41,671 bases of DNA. It comes from Prevotella sp. MGM2. GTDB taxonomy: Bacteria > Bacteroidota > Bacteroidia > Bacteroidales > Bacteroidaceae. A program made the translations under genes and the position numbers. The notes beneath the pieces were generated by a model. That model searched no databases, was not told the origin of the DNA, and saw nothing but the letters and a program-made list of their open reading frames with translations. The DNA lies in assembly GCF_002933955.1 (NCBI RefSeq), contig NZ_BEWW01000047.1:1-41671 (forward strand), read 5' to 3'. This document shows, in pieces, positions 1-8,789 of the stretch (positions are counted from its first letter, which is position 1; the number at the start of each line of letters is the position of its first letter).

Positions 1-118
1 TCCATTCCTTTATTTCATATTCAGGAAGATATTTGCGCCATGAAGCGATACACTTGCGCGCTAATTCGGGAAGCGGACCGCGACCGAACCAACAATAATG
101 AATTTTCTTGGGTATCAT
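1..118 (-). CDS. Glycosyltransferase with DXD-type sugar-binding region, N-terminal fragment
   Basis: Only the first 39 codons are inside the window; the gene continues past base 1. Reading from the ATG at 118, the protein begins MIPKKIHYCWFGRGPLPELA and continues to KYLPEYEIKEW. This opening (IPKKIHYCWFG, then a PLP segment and a W-x-x-x-P-x-Y-E stretch) is characteristic of the capsular polysaccharide/OCH1-like glycosyltransferases (Gly_transf_sug family), which use a nucleotide sugar to extend a polysaccharide repeat unit on the cytoplasmic face of the membrane. It starts only 4 bases after the stop of the Fe-S protein gene, so it belongs to the same minus-strand capsule operon. The catalytic DXD motif lies outside the window and cannot be checked, so the donor sugar is unknown. 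Confidence 0.85.
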   Translation of the reverse strand, partial: MIPKKIHYCWFGRGPLPELARKCIASWRKYLPEYEIKEW

Positions 119-122
119 AAAA

Positions 123-1334
123 TTATTTATTATGACGTAACTTATTCCACACAAAAGATGACACAGGAGTGGAATGAATTATTTTTCTTATTAATTCTTT
201 TAATTGCCTTTTTCTATATTTCCTCAAATAAGATTTCAAAAGAGGTTTATAGCATTGATCACCTATTCTTTCATATTCAATGAGAAACCTGTCACGTTCT
301 TCCGGACGGAGACTTGGGTGCTGCAATTGTCCGTTGCCTTTCACAGCCTCATTCACAGGGCGCTCTTCAAAGTTCATATATGGCAAGACCTTTTCGCACA
401 ATGCCAATCCCTTAGCTGATGAAGGTAACAATAATGAAATGCCCCATCCTGATGGAATTTCATTTCCCAGATACCCCCAAAAATCCGCAACGGTTATATC
501 CGCTGTCCGTTTAGGCTGAGCATAAGGACAACTATAGCAATTTTCCCTAAATGTAAGACCTGCCATAAAAGCTGTGATATAGGTGTTCTTAGGAAAAATC
601 TGCAACTTACGAGGTATGGTGTTTTCTGTGAAAACACCAAACCTCAAATCGAGATTTGAGGTTTGGGTTGAAAGTATATCACGAAAATGTACTTTCAACT
701 CTCTAGCCGGTGTCTGACCGCATTGCGCGTAAATAAACTCGACATTGTCACGCAATAGTTTTTGAGAAGGGACACCATGACAGACAAGATCCAAACACCA
801 GAGATTCTCATAATCACGATGAAGATAGTTTCTCAAACCAGCTATCTGACAGGCTGTTCCTGTAAATAAGACGTCCTTACCGGCTTTTAAATCCTCCTTC
901 GCCTGCCTGTAGGTAGATCCTATAGAACTTTGCACATACTTGGACCCACGCATCATGTACATCTCTTCCACTGAAGTGAACCTACAATGAGAGACATTCT
1001 TATAATTGAGCATAACACTCCCATAGACCACCCCACCGTTTCTTATAATTATCTCTGCGATGCTGCTGGCGGCTCCCCCAGAAGCACTTCCTACTAAATG
1101 AGACTCATTCTTACAAGTTGCCGCATAGGCTTTCAAAGGCTCATTCAAATTAACCGGATGAAATACGGGACATACTTTCCGACAAAGATTGCAGTCTATA
1201 CATTTTGAAGCATCGACTTGTGGATAAACATAACCCGCCGCACCGGACTCAACCATTGAGATGGCTGATTTCGGACACACATTATAACAGGCTGAGCATC
1301 CTGTACATTTTTCACGCGAACAAATTTCCTCCAT
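123..1334 (-). CDS. Fe-S protein with coenzyme F420 hydrogenase/dehydrogenase beta-subunit C-terminal domain (polysaccharide locus type)
   Basis: A 403-residue protein. The N-terminus carries two 4Fe-4S ferredoxin motifs: Cys10, 13, 16 and 20, and Cys45, 48, 51 and 55. The rest matches the F420 hydrogenase/dehydrogenase beta-subunit fold: GTACQIAGLR near residue 159, CHGVPS near 185, and a further CxxC at 266-269 followed by a KRTADITVADFWG-like stretch. Family knowledge: proteins of this kind occur beside polysaccharide pyruvyl transferases in capsule and exopolysaccharide loci, but their exact redox reaction is not established. Here it lies 2 bases downstream of the pyruvyl transferase gene, which argues for a shared step. 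It is probably cytoplasmic. There is no evidence for F420 as the real cofactor in this organism. Confidence 0.88.
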   Translation of the reverse strand: MEEICSREKCTGCSACYNVCPKSAISMVESGAAGYVYPQVDASKCIDCNLCRKVCPVFHPVNLNEPLKAYAATCKNESHLVGSASGGAASSIAEIIIRNGGVVYGSVMLNYKNVSHCRFTSVEEMYMMRGSKYVQSSIGSTYRQAKEDLKAGKDVLFTGTACQIAGLRNYLHRDYENLWCLDLVCHGVPSQKLLRDNVEFIYAQCGQTPARELKVHFRDILSTQTSNLDLRFGVFTENTIPRKLQIFPKNTYITAFMAGLTFRENCYSCPYAQPKRTADITVADFWGYLGNEIPSGWGISLLLPSSAKGLALCEKVLPYMNFEERPVNEAVKGNGQLQHPSLRPEERDRFLIEYERIGDQCYKPLLKSYLRKYRKRQLKELIRKIIHSTPVSSFVWNKLRHNK

Positions 1335-1336
1335 AA

Positions 1337-2413
1337 CTATTTTGTCAAAGCGGTTTGCAAATAGTTGATTGAAAAATCCTTTTCCCTATCCAACCTTTCA
1401 TAAATATCCGGATAATCCAGTTCTTCAATTACATCCCAGTTGTTGTCCTTTACAAAACGACCACGTATATTTAACTTTTGGAATAAATTGAGGAGTCTTG
1501 AATTTTGGCTTGATTTATCATTTTCACTAAAGCGTTGAAACGTATAAAAGTTTTTACCGAAAATAATTGAAAACACTGTCGCATGGAATGAATCAGTTAT
1601 GACAGTTGTGGCATTTCTGATAGCTGTCAGAAATTCTGACGGACCACCCCACAATACCTCAGCGGCACACTTTCTATACTTCAAATGGATACCCATCATA
1701 ACCAAATCCAAACCTTTTGCCCTGCAATAATCATGTACGATGTTTAAATATGCCTTATTAGGGGTAAGCATATAACAGAAAACATAGTTCTTTGATTTTA
1801 TGCACGTTTCGTCAGCACATAGTTTTTCCCAATCCGCTCTAGGCAGCAATAGTGTCGGGTCTGACACTGAAGGGACTTCAGTACCTGTCAATCGAGAAAG
1901 TATGGCTGCTCCCTGTTCTTCTCTTACAGACAGATGGGCGAATCGCTTAATTAAAGGTAATGCATTTGCCATCCATTCTTCCGTAACTACATCACTTCCA
2001 ATACTTGGAGCATAGGCTATTTTTGTTTTCTCTGTGAAATCCAAATAATAATAAGAATTAAACCTCAGAGAAGGATTCCATATTTGATCGCTCCCGCAAA
2101 TGTAAATATCTATATCATCTGCGATTGTTTCTGGATTTTCCAGTTTCAAGTACAACTCACGGAATCGACTATACGAGCTATTCACACGATGCAAATAATC
2201 ACGCATAAGAAAAAGCTGTAGCTTGTTTTTTATAGCCTTAGCAATACCTACCAAGTTTCTCTTTGGCCTATATTGGACTAACAATTTCGACTGATCGTCA
2301 AGAATAACATTACAGCATTTCAATTTCTCGACAATATGTTGTAACGCATAAGCCTGAAGAAAAGTTCCGCAATTATTATAAGAAATCCAAGTTACTGTTG
2401 CAGTCTTCATCAT
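1337..2413 (-). CDS. Polysaccharide pyruvyl transferase family protein
   Basis: A 358-residue protein of usual length for the family. Typical signatures are visible: an N-terminal WISYNNCGTFLQAYAL stretch, ICGSDQIWNP at 105-114, SDPTLLL near 184-190, and ITDSFHATVFS at 272-282. Family members move a pyruvyl group from phosphoenolpyruvate to a sugar hydroxyl as a ketal, adding negative charge to an extracellular polysaccharide; some homologues have other activities. It sits between the flippase gene and the Fe-S protein gene with 2-base gaps on both sides, so it is an internal cistron of the capsule operon. The start could be either of two adjacent Met codons. The acceptor sugar cannot be read from sequence. 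Confidence 0.9.
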   Translation of the reverse strand: MMKTATVTWISYNNCGTFLQAYALQHIVEKLKCCNVILDDQSKLLVQYRPKRNLVGIAKAIKNKLQLFLMRDYLHRVNSSYSRFRELYLKLENPETIADDIDIYICGSDQIWNPSLRFNSYYYLDFTEKTKIAYAPSIGSDVVTEEWMANALPLIKRFAHLSVREEQGAAILSRLTGTEVPSVSDPTLLLPRADWEKLCADETCIKSKNYVFCYMLTPNKAYLNIVHDYCRAKGLDLVMMGIHLKYRKCAAEVLWGGPSEFLTAIRNATTVITDSFHATVFSIIFGKNFYTFQRFSENDKSSQNSRLLNLFQKLNIRGRFVKDNNWDVIEELDYPDIYERLDREKDFSINYLQTALTK

Positions 2414-2415
2414 CC

Positions 2416-3942
2416 TTATCTTCGTAATATAAATAATATCTTATGTTTTATCAGGTTCTTTTCCTTCGTACCAATACCAACAGTAAACACTACACTGGAA
2501 ATACATAACAGAGAAAGCAATGTACTATAAACGAAAGTTGACCAAGAATCAGGTAACAAATGCTTTACGATAATGGGTAATGGTATGGCAATGGCTGTTA
2601 CTACTAAAATTTTCAACAACACATTCAAAACAAAACTTTTTATATCATAAGCAACCATGCGCTTCAGTAACAGCAACCGCGCAATGAGTAGAAAAAACGA
2701 AACACCCAGATAAACCCAATATACAGCATAGGCAGGAGCACCAAACTTTAAAGCGATATACGAAAATGGCAAGTTCAAAAACAAAATTAAGGAAACCGCC
2801 AACTGATAATTCCTGATTTTCCCATAAGCTTTTGCCACTGTGGCCAACAAATTTGACAGGCTGTCTATCATCGCACCTATTATAGCCAACGTACAAAACA
2901 CATTGCTATATAAAGGAACATTCTTCAACCATATTCTCAATACAAAATCAATGTTAATAAGTATGGGAAAACTCATCATCAGCAACAAATAATAAGAGTA
3001 CAAAATGCCCTTATTAGTCAATATCATCATTTTCCGCGTCTCACCCGCTGCGTATGATTTTACGATCTGAGGATTAATGGCTGTTTGAAAATTGATGACA
3101 AATTGCATGATTCCGGAAATTACCTGCTGCGCTACGGCACGGGCTGCATTGACAACTGGAGAGAAAAAAACATTTAGCAAGATGTTAACTCCCTGTCCGG
3201 TCCCAGCCCAAGCAAATTCTCCCAGCGCACTCCATGAAGCAAAATTCAGAAGGTCTTTAAATATTTTCTTATTCCAAGTCAGTGTTACCCGTATCTGTGA
3301 AATCTGTTTTTTAGCACAGTAATAATAAAGGAAAGATACAATGATTCCGATCAGCAATAAGAAGAAGCCATAACAAGGTAATTTATCATAGGAGACACCT
3401 AAGAGAGCATATACGGCAACCAGCCTCAACACCATCTCAAGTATACCTATATAAGCGTATGCATTCATTCTTTCATGAGATATCAACAACGCCATATAAG
3501 GAACTTGAATAATAGAAAGTCCACAAGTTAATATTGTAAAATGAAATAAGATGTAAGCTGAATCGTATCTATCCGGCGGTATGTTCAATAAATATTCAAA
3601 CAGATATTTTCCTAAAATCTCAGTACCAGCAACTACAATTAAAGCAATAAGCAAATGTATAACTACAGCCATACTGAAAATGGTATTCAACTGCTTTAGA
3701 GAACCTCCCCGACCTATCTCAAAGGACAAATACCGTTGAACAGAAATAGCCATTGATGAGTTTACAAAGCCTAACAATGCGACAACACCAGCTACGACAT
3801 TATAGATACCAAAATCTTGGATTCCAATAACATCAAGGATAACGCGCGATGTATATAATGTTACCAATATCTTAAACAACATCCTAAAATACAGGTAACA
3901 TGTATTTTTTGCAATGCGTGTTGAACTAATGAATTTTTCCAT
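2416..3942 (-). CDS. Wzx-type polysaccharide flippase (lipopolysaccharide biosynthesis protein)
   Basis: A 508-residue, very hydrophobic protein with about 12-14 predicted membrane segments spread over its full length. The start reads MEKFISSTRIAKNTCYLYFR followed by a segment with TLYTSRVILDVIG, which is the usual beginning of MATE-like O-antigen and capsule flippases in Bacteroidales. The role is to move the undecaprenyl-linked repeat unit from the inner to the outer face of the cytoplasmic membrane. It lies 2 bases upstream of the pyruvyl transferase gene and 47 bases downstream of the acyltransferase gene. Base composition is more AT-rich than the housekeeping half of the window, as is common for capsule genes. 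No polymerase (Wzy) is seen, so it presumably lies beyond base 1. Confidence 0.92.
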   Translation of the reverse strand: MEKFISSTRIAKNTCYLYFRMLFKILVTLYTSRVILDVIGIQDFGIYNVVAGVVALLGFVNSSMAISVQRYLSFEIGRGGSLKQLNTIFSMAVVIHLLIALIVVAGTEILGKYLFEYLLNIPPDRYDSAYILFHFTILTCGLSIIQVPYMALLISHERMNAYAYIGILEMVLRLVAVYALLGVSYDKLPCYGFFLLLIGIIVSFLYYYCAKKQISQIRVTLTWNKKIFKDLLNFASWSALGEFAWAGTGQGVNILLNVFFSPVVNAARAVAQQVISGIMQFVINFQTAINPQIVKSYAAGETRKMMILTNKGILYSYYLLLMMSFPILINIDFVLRIWLKNVPLYSNVFCTLAIIGAMIDSLSNLLATVAKAYGKIRNYQLAVSLILFLNLPFSYIALKFGAPAYAVYWVYLGVSFFLLIARLLLLKRMVAYDIKSFVLNVLLKILVVTAIAIPLPIIVKHLLPDSWSTFVYSTLLSLLCISSVVFTVGIGTKEKNLIKHKILFILRR

Positions 3943-3989
3943 TTTTATTTCTTCATTCTCACTCCGGCATTTATCCGTTGCTCTAAATT

Positions 3990-4937
3990 TTATTTTTGAA
4001 TCAACCGATTCATATAATCAGAGATATGCAGCAGCACACAGGCAGATAATGCAGTCAACACCAGAGCTGACGACACGGCATATATTGGTTCCGAAATCAA
4101 AGGGATTACGGCCAATGGCCCTAAAAGATAAACGTGATGAGTAATGTAAACATAAAAACTATTCGCATCAAATGGCTTTAATACCTTCATCAATTTACTT
4201 AGTGGCACCTGTTCTAATAACTTTATCCCTCCTAAGCACAAAGCCAAACCTGCAACATCATGCCAAAGCCTATTGAGAGGGTTATCATACTCTAACAAAA
4301 TGTTCCAATCCAAAATAAGGGTTAAGGCAACTGCCACAATAATTATACCGGACAATACCCATATCCTTAATTTTTCACATGACAGGTTTGTAAAAAAATA
4401 GCCTATGGCATACAACCATATCCAGGCATATTGATTTAATTTGAAATGTATCCACCCATATTCTGCAATACCTATTATCAAGAGAATGCTAAAGACAAGG
4501 CCGGCTTTATCCTTCAATTGTTGGAGAATTGGAGTCACCACATAACACAAAGCTATGGCTGTCATAAACCACAAGTGATTTAGCCCATTTACCCCCCCGA
4601 AAATGCCTTGCATGTCAAAGAGATAGACAATCAGATCCCTCAATTTCACAGAAGTTTCCGTGAAAGCTTTCATTATTCCCAAGCATAAGACAGCAAACAG
4701 TACAAAGGGAACATACAACTTCCTTAATCTGGAAGAAAACCATATTCTCCAGTTATCTACATTTTTATGCCCATAAAGGAATCCACTTAGAACGAGAAAT
4801 ATCTGTACTCCTACATTCAGCACCCAAGCCCACTGATTGTCATACGACTGTAAGATATGACAAACCAATATGGCTGTCATGGCCAAAACTCTGAGCACGC
4901 TGACGGCATGACTTTGCCCGACTGTAATCCGTTGCAT
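3990..4937 (-). CDS. Acyltransferase 3 family membrane protein (probable sugar O-acyltransferase)
   Basis: A 315-residue multi-pass membrane protein. Near the N-terminus it shows the acyltransferase 3 pattern: a histidine in VCHILQ (about residues 25-30) and GVQIFLVLSGFLYG, followed by many hydrophobic segments. The family transfers acetyl or other short acyl groups to sugars of surface polysaccharides, probably at the periplasmic face. It lies between the serine-acetyltransferase-like gene (44-base gap) and the flippase gene. One oddity is a run of seven G on the coding strand (4592-4598), within the codons of IFGGVNG; it is in frame here, but slippage would truncate the protein. It is slightly shorter than many homologues (about 330-360). 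Confidence 0.87.
   Translation of the reverse strand: MQRITVGQSHAVSVLRVLAMTAILVCHILQSYDNQWAWVLNVGVQIFLVLSGFLYGHKNVDNWRIWFSSRLRKLYVPFVLFAVLCLGIMKAFTETSVKLRDLIVYLFDMQGIFGGVNGLNHLWFMTAIALCYVVTPILQQLKDKAGLVFSILLIIGIAEYGWIHFKLNQYAWIWLYAIGYFFTNLSCEKLRIWVLSGIIIVAVALTLILDWNILLEYDNPLNRLWHDVAGLALCLGGIKLLEQVPLSKLMKVLKPFDANSFYVYITHHVYLLGPLAVIPLISEPIYAVSSALVLTALSACVLLHISDYMNRLIQK
4592..4598 (-). repeat. G7 homopolymer inside the acyltransferase gene
   Basis: Seven C on the + strand, seven G on the coding strand, in frame. It is one of two G runs of at least six in adjacent acyl-transfer genes of the capsule operon. Confidence 0.9.
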
Positions 4938-4981
4938 AAAATAGAATATCTGAGTTAAAATTCAATCAAGGCATGTCCCCA

Positions 4982-5547
4982 TCATTTCCGCTTATAGATA
5001 GTCCCAGTGTCTTTAATTTTCCTTGCGGGACATCCGGCTATTGTTATATCATCTTTTTCAAAGGACTTGCCGACAATACTTCCGGCACCTATCGCCACTT
5101 CATTACCTATCGTAATGTCACCAAACAGCTTCGCTCCCGGACCTATCCAGCAGTTGTCCCCCAACTGTGGCGCGCCTCCTCTGAAAGATGTTCCGATGTT
5201 CACACCCTGATGGATATCACAAAATTTACCGATGCGGCTTCCGCCATTTACAACTATCAAGCCATAATGATTGATACGCAAACCATAATCAAATACATTA
5301 CAAGGAATCTGCAACCCTAAGCGGAGACCTAGCTTATAGTGGCGATACCCCCAATATGTTTTTTTAATTTTCGTCAGAATACCCCCCGTTTAACATTTGA
5401 ATGGTATTCATGGTATCGTAACGCTCTTTGGAATTTCCAAATATCATCTCCCCATAACCAACGAGGACGTTTGCATTGGGCTGGAATGCCCAATGCCTGT
5501 CTGTCTTTCTCTAAGAACGTTTTGAGGTCCTGTTTACTTTGTATCAT
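4982..5547 (-). pseudogene. Serine-acetyltransferase-like left-handed beta-helix protein, interrupted by a frameshift at a G6 tract
   Basis: Two reading frames join into one expected gene. From the ATG at 5547 the frame encodes MIQSKQDLKTFLEKDRQALG and on to WLWGDDIWKFQRALRYHEYHSNVKRG, then meets a stop just after the six-G run at 5382-5387. One more G (or two fewer) restores a frame reading ILTKIKKTYWGYRHYKLGL that runs without a stop into the hexapeptide-repeat acyltransferase domain ending at 4982. Repaired length is about 188 residues, normal for short CysE-like acetyltransferases of polysaccharide loci, which acetylate a sugar or serine using acetyl-CoA. A 110-residue remnant could start at TTG 5314 but would lack the N-terminal part. 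Alternatives are phase variation by slippage, a fixed null allele, or a sequencing/assembly error. Confidence 0.85.
5382..5387 (-). repeat. G6 homopolymer at the frameshift in the acetyltransferase gene
   Basis: The + strand reads A, six C, then G, so the coding strand has GGGGGG. A count of 4 or 7 keeps the gene in frame; 6 does not. The frame break therefore falls exactly on a homopolymer, the typical place for slippage or a base-calling error. Confidence 0.9.
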
Positions 5548-5578
5548 ATCCTATCATTTTCGCAGAACTTCAGAAAAA

Positions 5579-6802
5579 TCAAATATGATAAACTCCCTCA
5601 AGCGGACAAATATTGAAACAGTCCAACACGACTTTGCCTTTAAGTTTGTCCCAGTTCATGCCAATGTGGTCATGCTTAACCATAATCACGACCATATCGG
5701 TTTCCTCCAGGAATTCATCAAAATCAGAATACTGATTTTCTGCTATTTTCACATTCTCCAAAAAAGGATCATAACATTTTAACGGACGGGCGAGGTGGCG
5801 TTCCTGCGCCTCCAAAAGCTGAAGTGTGGGAGACTCGCGGAAGTCATCCACATTTTCCTTGTAAGTGAGCCCATAAAGCCCCACACGCCGGTTGTCGGTA
5901 ATGCCGTTTTCTTTCATAATCTCATAAATACGGTTGAGAACAAAAGTAGGCTGACTGTCGTTTGTCTTCATTGACTCGTCTATTACTTTGGCCAGTTGTG
6001 GATAATCACCTACCAGGAACCATGGGTCAACTGAAATACAATGCCCTCCGACGCCGGGTCCGGGTTGCAGGATATTGACACGCGGGTGCATGTTGCAAAT
6101 ACGGATGATTTCATAAACATCCATATTATCGTGCCGGCAGATGCGGGAAAGTTCATTAGCAAAAGCAATGTTGACTGCACGGAAGGTATTTTCCACGACT
6201 TTAGACATCTCTGCCGAACGTATGTCTGTCACTACTATTTCTCCCCGGCAGAAACTGGCATAATACTGCTTTACTTTCTCACCTATCTCCTTATTGTCAC
6301 AGCCTATGGTACGGTTGTTATGAAGAAGCTCATTGACCATATTGCCGGGAATGATGCGTTCGGGAGCATGCACCAGATGAATGTCCTCCCCTATGATGAA
6401 GCCGCTCTCCTCTATTATCGGACGGACATACCTGTCTATCGTTCCGGGACTGACGGTTGACTCTATGACAACCGTAGTGCCTTTCTCACAGACTTTCAAC
6501 ACACTTTTGACCGCATCAACCACAAAGCACGCATCGACTTTCTTGCTGAATTTATCATAAGGAGTAGGAACAGACAAGATGTACATATCTGTTTTCTGAT
6601 ATTCTGTTGAAAATCTGACCCCTCCCTTCAAAGCTTCCTGAAAAAGCGCGTCAAGACCATCCTCCTTGAATGTTGTATGACCGGCATTGAGAGTTTCTAC
6701 CAAATTCTTATTATAGTCTGTCCCGACAACCTCTACTCCATGAGATGCCATCATAAGAGCTGTGGGAAGACCTATATAGCCCAATCCTATTACGTTTACC
6801 AT
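5579..6802 (-). CDS. wecC: UDP-N-acetyl-D-mannosamine dehydrogenase (UDP-glucose/GDP-mannose dehydrogenase family)
   Basis: A 407-residue cytoplasmic enzyme that oxidises UDP-ManNAc to UDP-ManNAcA with 2 NAD+. The N-terminal NAD-binding motif is GLGYIG (6-11). The conserved lysine lies in AEMSKVVENTFRAVN (near 201), and the catalytic cysteine is Cys255 in GPGVGGHCISVDPWF. Length matches WecC. It follows wecB with a 22-base gap, and this pairing is what distinguishes the substrate from UDP-glucose or UDP-GalNAc within the family. The product would give the capsule an acidic aminouronic sugar. The next gene downstream is the broken acetyltransferase, 31 bases away. Confidence in family is very high; confidence in the exact substrate rests mostly on the wecB neighbour. 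Confidence 0.93.
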   Translation of the reverse strand: MVNVIGLGYIGLPTALMMASHGVEVVGTDYNKNLVETLNAGHTTFKEDGLDALFQEALKGGVRFSTEYQKTDMYILSVPTPYDKFSKKVDACFVVDAVKSVLKVCEKGTTVVIESTVSPGTIDRYVRPIIEESGFIIGEDIHLVHAPERIIPGNMVNELLHNNRTIGCDNKEIGEKVKQYYASFCRGEIVVTDIRSAEMSKVVENTFRAVNIAFANELSRICRHDNMDVYEIIRICNMHPRVNILQPGPGVGGHCISVDPWFLVGDYPQLAKVIDESMKTNDSQPTFVLNRIYEIMKENGITDNRRVGLYGLTYKENVDDFRESPTLQLLEAQERHLARPLKCYDPFLENVKIAENQYSDFDEFLEETDMVVIMVKHDHIGMNWDKLKGKVVLDCFNICPLEGVYHI

Positions 6803-6824
6803 TATATATTTTTTAAAAAGTTCT

Positions 6825-7985
6825 TCAATGACCAGTGGACAACGATTTTACAATTCTTCCGCAAGCCTTTCCGTCACCATAGGGATTAACCGACCGGCTC
6901 ATTTTATCATAAGCCCCGGTGTCATCCAGAAGTTCGCTGACACTTCCTACTATCCTCTCATAGTCCGTACCGACAAGTCGCACAGTACCGGCAGCGAGCG
7001 CTTCAGGGCGCTCGGTTGTATCGCGCATAACCAATACCGGTTTGCCCAAGCCGGGAGCTTCTTCCTGAATACCCCCGCTGTCAGTCAGAACGATATCAGC
7101 CTTTTCCATCAGACAGACGAAACTCAGGTATTCCAACGGTTCTATAAAGAACATATTTCCCAACCCTTCCAGTTCGTCACCAAAAACTTCATGAATAGGC
7201 CGACGGACATTGGGATTCAAGTGCATAGGATATACGAAATCCACATCAGGATAACGCTTCGTCAGAAATTTGATAGCCTTGCACATTGAAATGAAACCAT
7301 CGCCAAAGTTCTCACGGCGATGTCCGGTAATCAAAACCAGCCGGCGGCCACTCTCGGCACGGCTGATATCATAGCCGGCACCGGAAAGCGTTGCCTTAAG
7401 GCCGGCATTGAGAGCAGCATCACTTTTTATCTTCTCCACCACCCAATACAACGCATCAATGACAGTATTGCCAGTCACCACAATGTTTTCATCCTTGACA
7501 CCTTCAGACATCAGGTGCTCACGGCTCAATTCCGTAGGAGCAAAATGGTAAGTCGCAATACGTCCGGTTATCTGCCGGTTCATCTCTTCGGGCCAGGGAC
7601 TATATATATTATATGTGCGCAATCCGGCTTCAACATGTCCTACCGGAATTTGCCGGTAAAATGCCGCCAAAGCCGCCGCAGTACTTGTTGTCGTGTCGCC
7701 ATGTACAAGAACGATATCAGGACGTGCCTTATCCAGCACGTCCCGCATGCCGGTCAGCACCCGCGCCGTCACGTCATAAAGGTCCTGTCCCTGTTTCATA
7801 ATATTCAAATCATAATCCGGTACTATATCAAACAGATGAAGAACCTGATCCAGCATCTCACGATGCTGGCCTGTGACACAGACCTGCGTATTAAACTCAG
7901 TTGGATGACTTTGGAAAGCCTTCACCAAAGGCGCCATCTTTATAGCCTCAGGACGGGTCCCGAAAACGAGCATGACTGTCTGCAT
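6825..7985 (-). CDS. wecB: UDP-N-acetylglucosamine 2-epimerase (non-hydrolysing)
   Basis: A 386-residue enzyme that interconverts UDP-GlcNAc and UDP-ManNAc in the cytoplasm. Hallmarks in order: GTRPEAIKMAPL at 9-20, TGQHREMLDQ near 39, VHGDTTTS near 94, HVEAGLRTYN near 117, TGHRRENFG in the middle, and the C-terminal DSGGIQEEAPGLGKPVLVMRDTTERPEA region (described here as a motif zone around residues 303-330). It is the first biosynthetic gene after upxY (53-base gap), followed closely by wecC, so the two make UDP-ManNAcA for the repeat unit. Length is typical of WecB. Confidence 0.95.
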   Translation of the reverse strand: MQTVMLVFGTRPEAIKMAPLVKAFQSHPTEFNTQVCVTGQHREMLDQVLHLFDIVPDYDLNIMKQGQDLYDVTARVLTGMRDVLDKARPDIVLVHGDTTTSTAAALAAFYRQIPVGHVEAGLRTYNIYSPWPEEMNRQITGRIATYHFAPTELSREHLMSEGVKDENIVVTGNTVIDALYWVVEKIKSDAALNAGLKATLSGAGYDISRAESGRRLVLITGHRRENFGDGFISMCKAIKFLTKRYPDVDFVYPMHLNPNVRRPIHEVFGDELEGLGNMFFIEPLEYLSFVCLMEKADIVLTDSGGIQEEAPGLGKPVLVMRDTTERPEALAAGTVRLVGTDYERIVGSVSELLDDTGAYDKMSRSVNPYGDGKACGRIVKSLSTGH

Positions 7986-8038
7986 AAAATCAAACTTTTA
8001 TCCTATATTTTTATTTATAATTCATCATTTATCGCCGC

Positions 8039-8716
8039 TCATCCCATCACCTCGACAAACTCCGGCCTGACAGATGCCGCCACGGCCAGTACGCCGTCGA
8101 GCACCACCACCACCCGTCGCTCGCGGGCGCCGGTCACCTTCAGGAAGGTTCCCTCCACCCCATCGAGAGCACCTCCGTGGAGACGCACACGCACACCGCG
8201 GGAAATGTCCAGTTCCTCAGGCCGAAAATAAAGAAGGTCAGCACGCTCCGCCCCGCTGGATGACAAGGAAATGAAGGAGGACATCTGGTGGGAGGGAACA
8301 ACGATAGGACGGCCCTTCGGGCGTCCGGAATCGCGGCACGTGAGATATTGCAGATAAGGCAGAGAAACTTTCAGGGAACGGACCACAGAAGCGGAACAGC
8401 GAATGAATATCAGATTGGAGACAGCGGGAACCTCCTCGCGCACCTTACGCCCTCCCCGAAGACGGAGAACCACCCGAAGAGGCACGTAATGTTCGATGCC
8501 TCTCAGGGAAAGGAAAGAAGAGGCCTGAAGGGAACGGTTGTAAACCGCGCTCATAGCCCACCAATGCTCCTCCGCTCCGACTTCCCCGTCTTCAGAAACA
8601 GCCTCCCCCTCACCGATGCCGGAAAGAGCGGAGGACATTCCTCCGGCTCCCCGCTGGCTATACAAACCGGCAGGAATCAACGACTTACAGGAATCAGAGC
8701 CTGAATACTCTCTCAT
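8039..8716 (-). CDS. UpxY-like transcription antiterminator (NusG paralogue of capsule loci)
   Basis: A 225-residue protein if started at the ATG at 8716; the frame is open further upstream to 8953 but that part overlaps the preceding gene and looks non-coding. A NusG N-terminal (NGN) domain starts at the HWWAMSAVYNRS segment and continues through YVPLR and VSNLIFIRC; a KOW-like segment (GVRVRLHGGALDGVEGTFLKV) sits near the C-terminus. Family knowledge: UpxY proteins are encoded at the head of Bacteroides capsule operons and prevent early termination in the leader of their own locus. Position fits: it lies just upstream of wecB and downstream of the invertible promoter. The N-terminal 40-50 residues before the NGN domain are longer than in typical UpxY (about 170-180 residues), so a start at the ATG of MSSALSG (8638) is possible. 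No UpxZ gene follows it. Confidence 0.85.
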   Translation of the reverse strand: MREYSGSDSCKSLIPAGLYSQRGAGGMSSALSGIGEGEAVSEDGEVGAEEHWWAMSAVYNRSLQASSFLSLRGIEHYVPLRVVLRLRGGRKVREEVPAVSNLIFIRCSASVVRSLKVSLPYLQYLTCRDSGRPKGRPIVVPSHQMSSFISLSSSGAERADLLYFRPEELDISRGVRVRLHGGALDGVEGTFLKVTGARERRVVVVLDGVLAVAASVRPEFVEVMG

Positions 8717-8789
8717 AACCGAATATAAAATCCCAAAGGGAAGGACCGGCAAAAATGCCGGAAAAGACCGGAGACGCCCGTGAAAAGGC

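Noticed and set aside
7320-8231. A 303-codon plus-strand frame opposite wecB and upxY
   Set aside because: wecB is unmistakable on the minus strand in this stretch; the plus-strand frame is a shadow.
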